Shown: in pieces, positions 24,092-30,142 of the stretch
Numbering within the stretch: position 1 is the first letter of the stretch
Layout: each line of letters starts with the position of its first letter
Origin: Aerophototrophica crusticola
GTDB lineage: Bacteria > Pseudomonadota > Alphaproteobacteria > Azospirillales > Azospirillaceae
Direction of reading: 5' to 3'
DNA length: 34,252 bases
Assembly: GCA_001939945.1 (NCBI GenBank)
Contig: MOEB01000045.1
Coordinates: forward strand, 1 to 34,252
The notes under the pieces: model-generated
The model's input: the letters and a program-made list of their open reading frames with translations, nothing else
What the model was told of the DNA's origin: nothing
The model's database searches: none
Position numbers and translations under genes: made by a program

Positions 24092-25111
24092 ATGGGCGCG
24101 CGCTTTGTCTTCTTCGGCGAGTTGTTGCTACGCCTGTCCGCCCCGGGGCGGGAGCTGATCCTGCAGACCCCGCGGTTCGACGTGCATGTGGGCGGGGCAG
24201 AGGCGAACGTGGCCGTGTCCCTGGCGCGCTTCGGCCATGACTGCGCGATGGTGGGTACCGTCGCCGCCAACCCGCTGGGCGAGGCGGCATTGGGGGAACT
24301 GCGGCGTCACGGGGTGCGCACCGACGCCGTCCGGGCGGTGCCGGGCCGCATGGGACTGTATTTCCTGGCCACCGGCGCCCTCAGCCGCCCGTCGGAGATC
24401 GTCTATGACCGGGCCGATTCGGCCTTTGCCAAGCATGCCGCCGACGGCCGCGACTGGCCCCGCCTGCTGGCGGGGGCGGACTGGCTGCACGTCTCCGGCG
24501 TGACGCCCGCGGTCAGCGAGGCGGCCGGCGTGGCCGCCCTGCATGCCGTGCGGGCGGCCGTGGATGCCGGGGTCAGGGTCTCCTTCGACTGCAACTACCG
24601 CCAGAAGCTGTGGGAAGCCCGCGGCACCGACGGACGCGCCGTGCTGAAGGAACTGGCATCCCACGCCACCCTGCTGTTCGGCAACCAGCGGGACATCGCC
24701 CTGATGCTGGCCACCGGCTTCGACCAGGTCCCGGCCGGGGAGCGGTTCGCCGCCGCCGCGCAGGCGGCATTCCAGGCCTTCCCGCGGCTGGAGCGCATCG
24801 CCAGCACCATCCGCTCCCACGATTCCGTGGACTGCCAGGACCTGGCGGGGCAGATGGCCGGCCGGGACGGCTCGCTGGTCCGCACGGCCAGCCGCGGCAT
24901 GACCGGCATCGTGGACCGCATCGGCGGTGGCGACGCCTTCGCCGCCGGCCTGCTGCACGGCATCGCCACGGGCATGGACGGGCAGGCGGCGCTGGAATTC
25001 GGCGTGGCTGCCGGGGTGCTGAAGCACTCGGTCCCCGGTGACGCCAGCTTGGTCAGCCTCGCGGACGTGGAGGCCTGCGTCGCCGGCGGCGGCCTGGACG
25101 TGCGGCGGTAG
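24092..25111 (+). CDS. kdgK: 2-keto-3-deoxygluconate kinase (PfkB family)
   Basis: KdgK phosphorylates KDG to KDPG with ATP, feeding Eda. It is 339 aa from ATG 24092, chosen for the GGGGGAGGA just upstream; the open frame continuing back to 23471 runs antisense through eda and is spurious. PfkB features are GGAEANVAVSLARFG (34-48), a substrate region SFDCNYRQKLW, and signature 2 DRIGGGDAFAAGLLHG with the catalytic base Asp281. D-R-I-G-G-G-D in place of D-T-T-G-A-G-D is usual in KdgK-type kinases. It converges on a TetR gene with 23 bp between stops. Confidence 0.93.
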   Translation: MGARFVFFGELLLRLSAPGRELILQTPRFDVHVGGAEANVAVSLARFGHDCAMVGTVAANPLGEAALGELRRHGVRTDAVRAVPGRMGLYFLATGALSRPSEIVYDRADSAFAKHAADGRDWPRLLAGADWLHVSGVTPAVSEAAGVAALHAVRAAVDAGVRVSFDCNYRQKLWEARGTDGRAVLKELASHATLLFGNQRDIALMLATGFDQVPAGERFAAAAQAAFQAFPRLERIASTIRSHDSVDCQDLAGQMAGRDGSLVRTASRGMTGIVDRIGGGDAFAAGLLHGIATGMDGQAALEFGVAAGVLKHSVPGDASLVSLADVEACVAGGGLDVRR

Positions 25112-25134
25112 GCCGCTCGGCCGGCCGGGGGGGC

Positions 25135-25803
25135 TCAGCCGCCCCGCCGGATGGCGCGGACGAACAGGGCGGCTTGGTCGGCCCCGGCCTCCCCGTCGGC
25201 CAGCCAGCCCCAGACGGCCGTCCCATGCAGCCCGGCCACCAGGGCCAGCAGGGCGGGGCGGACCTGCTCCCGGTCCACCTGCCTGGCGTTCCCGTCGATG
25301 GCATCCACCGCCGCGCGCACGGCCTCCGCCAGCTCCCCCATATCCGCCGCCACCTGGGCGCGCAAGGCCGGGTCGGGGGAGGCAAGGACGGCGCGGTAGA
25401 GGTTGCGGTCCTCCTCGAACACCCGGACCAGCAAGCGGGCCAGGGACGTGGCGAACTCCCCCAGATCCCGCCGCCGCCAGCGGCCGGGCTCTAGGAACGC
25501 CGCCAGGGTCTGCCGCAGGGCGCCCGTGTGCACCCGGTACAGGGCGGACAGCAGGGTCGTCTTGTCCCGGAACCGGGCATAGATGGAGGGCGGGGAGCAG
25601 CCGGCCAGGGCCGTGATCTCATCGATGGTGATGGCGTCCAGGGGCTTCTGCCGCAGCAGCGACCGCACCACGTCCACGATCAGGTGCATGGTCGCCTCGG
25701 CCCGCTTGTGCCGGGGCAGGGTGATGCCGTCGATCCCGGCCAGGTCGGCCAGGTTGATGGCCGGAGGCGCCTTGACGGGCGCCAGGGGGAGGGGGGCGGT
25801 CAT
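25135..25803 (-). CDS. TetR-family transcriptional regulator
   Basis: This 222-aa protein carries a TetR-type DNA-binding domain after a 34-residue leader: AITIDEITALAGCSPPSIYARFRDKTTLLSALY, with the HTH near 58-79. The C-terminal part is helical and variable, as expected for ligand sensing, and includes a GLHGTAVWGWLADG segment common in TetR C-terminal domains. AGGAGG precedes the ATG. It is divergent from uxaA across 150 bp that contains a LacI-type operator. Its target and ligand are unknown; it could add a second layer of control on uxaA or act only on itself. Confidence 0.85.
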   Translation of the reverse strand: MTAPLPLAPVKAPPAINLADLAGIDGITLPRHKRAEATMHLIVDVVRSLLRQKPLDAITIDEITALAGCSPPSIYARFRDKTTLLSALYRVHTGALRQTLAAFLEPGRWRRRDLGEFATSLARLLVRVFEEDRNLYRAVLASPDPALRAQVAADMGELAEAVRAAVDAIDGNARQVDREQVRPALLALVAGLHGTAVWGWLADGEAGADQAALFVRAIRRGG

Positions 25804-25850
25804 GGCGGCGGTCCTCCTCTTTATCCCGGGCGGTCATGCGCGGCCCGGCA

Positions 25851-25879
25851 TTGCCTTGTCGGCTGGTGCCCCGTATGGT
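25851..25879 (+). promoter_or_regulatory. Candidate promoter of uxaA
   Basis: TTGCCT (25851-25856) and TATGGT (25874-25879, four of six to the -10 consensus) are 17 bp apart and point to uxaA. The operator at 25877-25890 overlaps the -10 and start region. Confidence 0.4.
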
Positions 25880-25890
25880 AACCGGTGTCA
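25877..25890. promoter_or_regulatory. LacI-type operator, site 7 (uxaA)
   Basis: GGTAACCGGTGTCA is the reverse orientation of TGACACCGGTTACC, so the invariant 10-mer reads on the minus strand. It is 64 bp before the uxaA start and 74 bp before the TetR start. Confidence 0.68.
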
Positions 25891-25953
25891 TAGTATGGGC
25901 ACAGAAGTTTTTGCGGGCCAGACGCAATAAACGTGACAGGGAGGCCACCCCAG

Positions 25954-27465
25954 ATGGATGGAACGGGCAGGATCGGGCTGCCGGCGGCCCACCGCATCGA
26001 CCCGCGGGACGACGTGGCCGTGGCGCTGCGCGACCTCGCGGCGGGGGAGGTGGTCAGCGTGGGTGACTGCGCCGTCACCCTGCGCGCGCCTGTCGCCAAG
26101 GGGCACAAGCTTGCCCTGATGCCCGTCGCCCAAGGGGCCGACGTGCTGAAGTACGGCTGGCCCATCGGCCGGGCCACAGCACCCATCGCCCCCGGCGACC
26201 ATGTCCACACCCACAACGTGGCGACCAAGCTGTCCGACACGCTGGCGTACCGGTACGAGCCGGAACCGGCGCCCGCCCCGGCCGCGGCGACGGGCCTGCC
26301 CGGCTTCCTGGGCTATCGCCGGGCGAACGGGCGGGTGGGCACGCGGAACGAGGTCTGGGTGCTCTGCACCGTGGGCTGCGTGGGCCGCACGGCGCAGCGC
26401 ATCGCCCAGGCCGCCGCGGCGAGGTTCGCCGGAAGGGTGGACGGGGTGCACGCCTTCCCGCACCCGTTCGGCTGTTCCCAGCTTGGCGACGACCTGTCCA
26501 ACACCCGCCGGCTGCTGGCCGCCCTGGCGCAGCATCCCAATGCCGGCGGGGTGCTGGTGCTGGGGCTCGGCTGCGAGTCCAACCAGATCGACCAGCTGCT
26601 GGCCGAGGCGCCGGGCCTGGACCCGGCCCGCCTCCGCTCCTTCGCCGCCCAGAAGGCGGAGGATGAGCTGGAGGATGGCCTGGCCGCGGTGGAGGAGCTG
26701 GTCCGCATCGCCGAGCAGGACCGGCGGGAGCCCTGCCCCCTGTCCGACCTGGTCATCGGGCTGAAGTGCGGCGGGTCCGACGGGTTCAGCGGGCTGACCG
26801 CCAACCCGCTGCTGGGCCAGGTGGCCGACCGGCTGACCGGGGCGGGCGGCACCGCCATCCTGACCGAGATCCCGGAGATCTTCGGCGCGGAGGAGCTGCT
26901 GATGCGCCGCGCCGCGGATGAGGGGGTGTTCCAGGACATCGTCGGCGTGGTCAACGGCTTCAAGCGCTACTTCCTGGACCATGGACAGCCGGTGCATGAG
27001 AACCCGTCGCCCGGCAACATCGCCGGCGGCATCACCACCCTGGAGGAAAAGTCCCTGGGCGCCGTGCAGAAGGGCGGCCGGGCGGCGGTGACCCAGGTAC
27101 TGCCCTATGGCGGGCGGGTGGGCCGGCCGGGCCTGACCCTGCTGGAGGCGCCGGGCAATGACGGGGTGTCCAGCACCGCCATGGCCGCCGCCGGGGCCAC
27201 CATCCTGCTGTTCACCACGGGCCGCGGCACACCCCTGGGCTTCCCCGTGCCGACGCTGAAGCTGGCGACCAACGCCGACCTGGCGGGCCGCAAGCCCCAC
27301 TGGATCGACTTCGACGCCAGCGGCGTGCTGGGGCCGGGGGGCATGGAGGGGGCGACGGGGGCCCTGCTGGACCTGATCGCGGAGACGGCATCCGGCAAGC
27401 CGGCGCGGAACGAGCTGAACGGCGAGCGGGAAATCGCCGTGTGGAAGAGCGGGGTGACCCTGTGA
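25954..27465 (+). CDS. uxaA: Altronate dehydratase (UxaA, SAF plus dehydratase domains)
   Basis: UxaA dehydrates D-altronate to KDG using a metal. The 503-aa protein from ATG 25954 has the N-terminal SAF-like domain (DDVAVALRDLAAGEVV to GDHVHTHNVATKL, about residues 10-92). The catalytic domain then begins at FLGYRRANGRVGTRNEVWVLCTVGCVG. Further family segments are HPFGCSQLGDD, LVLGLGCESNQIDQ, LKCGGSDGFSGLTANPLLG and TEIPEIFGAEELLMRRA. Length is usual. The ATG follows CAGGGAGG at about 10 nt; a GTG at 25933 is in frame but less likely. Its stop overlaps the next gene's GTG, so it is coupled to the reductase. Confidence 0.94.
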   Translation: MDGTGRIGLPAAHRIDPRDDVAVALRDLAAGEVVSVGDCAVTLRAPVAKGHKLALMPVAQGADVLKYGWPIGRATAPIAPGDHVHTHNVATKLSDTLAYRYEPEPAPAPAAATGLPGFLGYRRANGRVGTRNEVWVLCTVGCVGRTAQRIAQAAAARFAGRVDGVHAFPHPFGCSQLGDDLSNTRRLLAALAQHPNAGGVLVLGLGCESNQIDQLLAEAPGLDPARLRSFAAQKAEDELEDGLAAVEELVRIAEQDRREPCPLSDLVIGLKCGGSDGFSGLTANPLLGQVADRLTGAGGTAILTEIPEIFGAEELLMRRAADEGVFQDIVGVVNGFKRYFLDHGQPVHENPSPGNIAGGITTLEEKSLGAVQKGGRAAVTQVLPYGGRVGRPGLTLLEAPGNDGVSSTAMAAAGATILLFTTGRGTPLGFPVPTLKLATNADLAGRKPHWIDFDASGVLGPGGMEGATGALLDLIAETASGKPARNELNGEREIAVWKSGVTL

Positions 27466-28943
27466 GCATGCTCCAACGCCTGTCCGACGCTACCCTGGGC
27501 CGGGTGCCCGCCAGTGTCGGCCTCCCCGCCTATGACCGGTCCAAGACGGGGGTCGGCATCGTCCATTTCGGCCCCGGCGCCTTCCACCGCGCCCACCAGG
27601 CCTTCTATGTGGATGAGGTGCTGGGCAGGGAAGGGGGCGACTGGGCCATCTGTGCCGTGGCCCCCAACAACCCGACGGCCCGCGACGCCCTGGCCCCGCA
27701 GGACGGGCTCTACACCCTGGCCAGCCTGGGCGCCGAGGTGGGCCTGCGGGTCATCGGGTCCATCCGCGAGGTGCTGCACGCCCCGACGGAGACTGAGGCG
27801 GTGCTGGCCCGGCTGGCCGCCCCCGGCACCCGGATCGTGACCTCTACGGTGACCGAGAAGGGCTATTGCCTGGACGCGTCCGGCGCCCTGGACTTGTCCC
27901 ACCCCGCCATCCGCCAGGACCTTGCCAACCCCCGCCAGCCCGCCAGCCTGGTGGGCCATTTGGTGGAGGGGCTGCGGCGGCGGCGCGCCGCGGGCCTTGC
28001 CCCCTTCACCGTGGTCAGCTGCGACAACCTTCCCCGCAACGGCCGCAAGGTGGGCGCCGCCCTGGTCGCCTTCGCGGCGGAGCTGGACCCGGACCTTTCC
28101 GCCTGGATCGAGGGGGAGGGTGCCTTCCCCAACACCATGGTGGACAGCATCACCCCCGCCACCGACGACGCCCTGCGCACCCGGGTGGACGGGGCGCTGG
28201 GCCTGCACGATGCCTGGCCGATCCAGCGGGAGCCCTTCACCCAATGGGTGGTGGAGGACTGGTTCCGCGACGGCCGGCCCGACCTGGCGGCGGTGGGGGT
28301 GGAGCTGACCAGCGACGTGGCCGCCTTCGACCGGGCCAAGCTGCGGCTGCTGAACGGCCCCCATTCCACCCTGGCCTACCTTGGCCTGCTGCTGGGGCGG
28401 GAGACGGTGGCGGAGGCCATGGCCGACGAGGCCCTGGCCCGCTTCGTCGCCACCCTGATGGAGCGGGACATCCTGCCCACCGTGCCGCCGCCCCCCGGCT
28501 TCGACCTGCGCGCCTATGGGCAGGCCATCCTGGAGCGGTTCCGCAACCCCGGCATCCGGCACCTGCTGTCCCAGATCGCCTGGGACGGGTCGCAGAAGCT
28601 ACCCGTGCGCCTGCTGGGCACCGTGGCCGACCGGCTGGCCGCCGGGGCGGAAATCGGCCGACTGTGCCTGCCGGTGGCGGGCTGGCTGCACTTCCTGCGC
28701 ACCCGCGCCCGCCCGGGCCAGCCCGCCCTGGTGGACCCCCTGGCCGACAAGCTGCTGGAGGCCGCCCGGGCCTGTGGCGGGGAGCCGGTGGCGGACGTGG
28801 CCCGCTTCCTGTCCCTGCCCGGCCTGTTCCCGGCCGACCTGGCGGCGGACCCGCGTTTTCGCGAGGCCCTGGCCCAGGCCTATGCCGGCCTGGGCGACGG
28901 CAGCCCAGGGGCGGTGCGGCAGGCCCTGGCGGTAGGTGACTAA
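27462..28943 (+). CDS. uxuB: Mannitol dehydrogenase-family reductase (UxuB-type fructuronate reductase)
   Basis: Enzymes of this family reduce keto-uronates: UxuB makes D-mannonate from D-fructuronate, and UxaB makes D-altronate from D-tagaturonate. The sequence has the UxuB/MtlK type start VGIVHFGPGAFHRAHQAFYVDEVL, then IVTSTVTEKGYCLD, FTVVSCDNLPRNG, FPNTMVDSITPATDD and KLRLLNGPHSTLAYLGLL, with Lys and Asn of the active site. It does not resemble E. coli UxaB. It is directly coupled to uxaA through a GTGA overlap at 27462 (493 aa; ATG 27468 would give 491), which suggests it supplies altronate. No uxuA is visible. Whether it uses tagaturonate, fructuronate or both is open. The symbol reflects sequence type only. 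Confidence 0.82.
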   Translation: MSMLQRLSDATLGRVPASVGLPAYDRSKTGVGIVHFGPGAFHRAHQAFYVDEVLGREGGDWAICAVAPNNPTARDALAPQDGLYTLASLGAEVGLRVIGSIREVLHAPTETEAVLARLAAPGTRIVTSTVTEKGYCLDASGALDLSHPAIRQDLANPRQPASLVGHLVEGLRRRRAAGLAPFTVVSCDNLPRNGRKVGAALVAFAAELDPDLSAWIEGEGAFPNTMVDSITPATDDALRTRVDGALGLHDAWPIQREPFTQWVVEDWFRDGRPDLAAVGVELTSDVAAFDRAKLRLLNGPHSTLAYLGLLLGRETVAEAMADEALARFVATLMERDILPTVPPPPGFDLRAYGQAILERFRNPGIRHLLSQIAWDGSQKLPVRLLGTVADRLAAGAEIGRLCLPVAGWLHFLRTRARPGQPALVDPLADKLLEAARACGGEPVADVARFLSLPGLFPADLAADPRFREALAQAYAGLGDGSPGAVRQALAVGD

Positions 28944-29080
28944 GGCGACCTAAAGGTGACTAAAGTGACCTTAAGGTGACGCTTAAGGAGACGTATGTCA
29001 CATCGCAAGTGCTTGGCAGGATTGGGGAAATCCGCTTAAGGTGACAAAGGTGACGGGGTCTGGCCCGTGTCTCCTTAAGC
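28932..29080. repeat. Array of (A)AGGTGAC-like direct repeats phased at about 10 bp, closing with an inverted copy
   Basis: GTGAC or GCGAC cores start at 28936, 28945, 28956, 28965 and 28976, with spacings of 9, 11, 9 and 11 bp. GCTTAAGGAGAC follows at 28981-28992, GCTTAAGGTGAC at 29034-29045, another GGTGAC at 29049-29054, and GTCTCCTTAAGC at 29069-29080. The last is the exact reverse complement of the 28981 copy and pairs with the 29034 copy with one mismatch. The array begins inside the last codons of the reductase gene. It may be a terminator region, a protein-binding array or the remains of an iteron set. Confidence 0.6.
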
Positions 29081-29346
29081 GGTGAAGCCAGACGCCCCGA
29101 CAGGCGCACGGCGGCGCAGAACCGGTTGGCCCGACTGGCTCGCGGTTCCCCCATTGGCACGGCGATTCACCCTGTGCAAGACCCGTTGTCCCATGAGGGG
29201 CAAGGGCCCAGCATGGCACGGGATAGGACCAAAGTCCATTCCGTCCTGGCCCCCGCTTGCCGCCATCGCCTTGCCAGCCGGCTTGGGCACGGCTCCCGCG
29301 CCGGTCCCGGCTGGGGCAGGGGGCAGGGCAGGGGGTTAGTTGGGTC
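29081..29346. other. Noncoding stretch between the reductase and a winged-helix remnant
   Basis: With the repeat array, the gap from the reductase stop to the next start is 403 bp. This part shows no convincing gene. Open frames on both strands are GC-rich shadows without family resemblance. It contains AACCGGTT at 29117-29124, which shares only the centre of the LacI-type operator. Confidence 0.4.
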
Positions 29347-29649
29347 ATGGCACCCGACGGGTATCGGTTCGAGCGCTTCATCCTGGACCCGGAGGACCGC
29401 CAGCTCCGCCGTGACGGCGTGGCGGTGGAGATCAGCAGCCGCTATTTCGACGCCCTCGCCCTGCTGGGCAGACGGCTGCCGGGCGGCAGCTTGGACCTGC
29501 TGGCCCAGGTCTTCCCCGCCTCCCGCCTGCGCCTGGACAGAATCGGCACCCTGCTGGGCGAACCCGGCTTGGGCCCCGTGTCCCAAGCCGCCACAGGGGC
29601 GCCGGAGGGTGCCCTGTTCGCCGGGTGCTTGGTAGGGATGAGGTGGTAG
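29347..29649 (+). pseudogene. Remnant of a winged-helix (OmpR/CadC-type) transcriptional regulator
   Basis: The first 45 or so residues after ATG 29347, YRFERFILDPEDRQLRRDGVAVEISSRYFDALALLGRR, match the start of the Trans_reg_C winged helix found in CadC- and OmpR-type regulators. The usual recognition helix and the closing wing sequence (typically ending G-x-G-Y-x-F) are missing. The frame instead runs through LDLLAQVFPASRLRLDRIGTLLGEP to a stop after 100 aa. I read it as a truncated or decayed gene; a short functional DNA-binding protein cannot be excluded. It sits between two phased direct-repeat arrays of the spacing that OmpR-type domains often bind. Confidence 0.5.
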
Positions 29650-29682
29650 TAAGGCGGGGGCGGTGAGGGGGAGGGTGGCGCT

Positions 29683-29709
29683 CCGGCGCCATGGCAGTGG
29701 CGGCGCCGG
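29683..29709. terminator. GC-rich hairpin after the winged-helix remnant
   Basis: CCGGCGCC (29683-29690) and GGCGCCGG (29702-29709) form a perfect 8-bp stem with an 11-nt loop, 33 nt after the stop at 29649. There is no T-run. It could serve as a terminator at the edge of the AT-rich insert. Confidence 0.4.
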
Positions 29710-29719
29710 GGTCTGGGAA

Positions 29720-29756
29720 AACGGATTTGAACGGATCAGAACGGATGTAAACGGAT
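29720..29756. repeat. Four AACGGAT direct repeats at exact 10-bp spacing
   Basis: ACGGAT occurs at 29721, 29731, 29741 and 29751, each preceded by A, with variable 3-4 bp between copies. The exact helical period places all copies on one face of the DNA. It stands just before the abrupt change from GC-rich to AT-rich sequence. Confidence 0.7.
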
Positions 29757-29769
29757 GGGCCAGCCATGT

Positions 29770-30103
29770 TCTCTCCCAATATGCAGAAGGCTAGTTTAAG
29801 GACGAAAGCAGAAAAATGCCCAGCAGATTTTTCTGGTCATAGCATCATCAATAAGTGCATTTGTAAAAGATCAGCTCAAAGGCCACAATAAAGATACTTC
29901 AATTCATAGTTATTAGAATTGTTATAGCATTTATTAAAACGTTGCAATCACAATATCAAAATTTTCCTACACTTAAAAAATCTTTGGCGGCATCTATATT
30001 TAGATAAACCACACAGAAAACACAGCACGACGTCTATTGACAGATGCTGCCTAACTCAAGCAGAATTAGAATTAGGTATGTCCGATACGGACACGAAGGA
30101 GCA
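29770..30103. other. AT-rich noncoding leader of the foreign insert
   Basis: Base composition changes sharply near 29770, from the GC-rich background to AT-rich DNA. No gene is seen until 30104. A TTGACA at 30037-30042 and a TAGAAT at 30067-30072 resemble promoter boxes, but their 24-bp spacing is too long for a normal pair. The TAGAAT may work alone as a -10, next to the dyad at 30079. Confidence 0.45.
30079..30093. promoter_or_regulatory. 15-bp dyad TGTCCGATACGGACA, possible operator
   Basis: TGTCCG and CGGACA are perfect inverted 6-mers around ATA. The dyad lies 6 bp after a TAGAAT -10-like box and just before the ribosome-binding site of a leader ORF, a suitable place for a repressor of the insert gene. 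No regulator gene is present in the insert, so the binder would be encoded elsewhere. Confidence 0.45.
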
Positions 30104-30142
30104 ATGTTCCTATTTAATCAAAGAATATGGAGAAGAGGATGA
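30104..30142 (+). CDS. Possible 12-aa leader peptide upstream of the insert gene
   Basis: GAAGGAG (30095-30101) is the best ribosome-binding site in the insert and precedes ATG 30104. The frame reads MFLFNQRIWRRG and stops with TGA 30140-30142, which overlaps ATG 30139 of the large gene as ATGA. This would couple translation of the main gene to the leader. It may equally be chance in AT-rich DNA. Confidence 0.35.
   Translation: MFLFNQRIWRRG

Noticed and set aside
28932-29054. CRISPR array
   Set aside because: Repeat units are 6-12 bp with 3-5 bp between them, far shorter than CRISPR repeats and spacers, and no cas gene is present.
29117-29124. AACCGGTT as an eighth operator
   Set aside because: It shares only the central bases with TGACACCGGT and lacks the invariant TGAC, and the neighbouring gene is not part of the pathway.
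28944-29346. tRNA gene or attachment site near the insert
   Set aside because: I found no cloverleaf-like sequence or T-loop motif; the short repeats do not match a tRNA 3' end.
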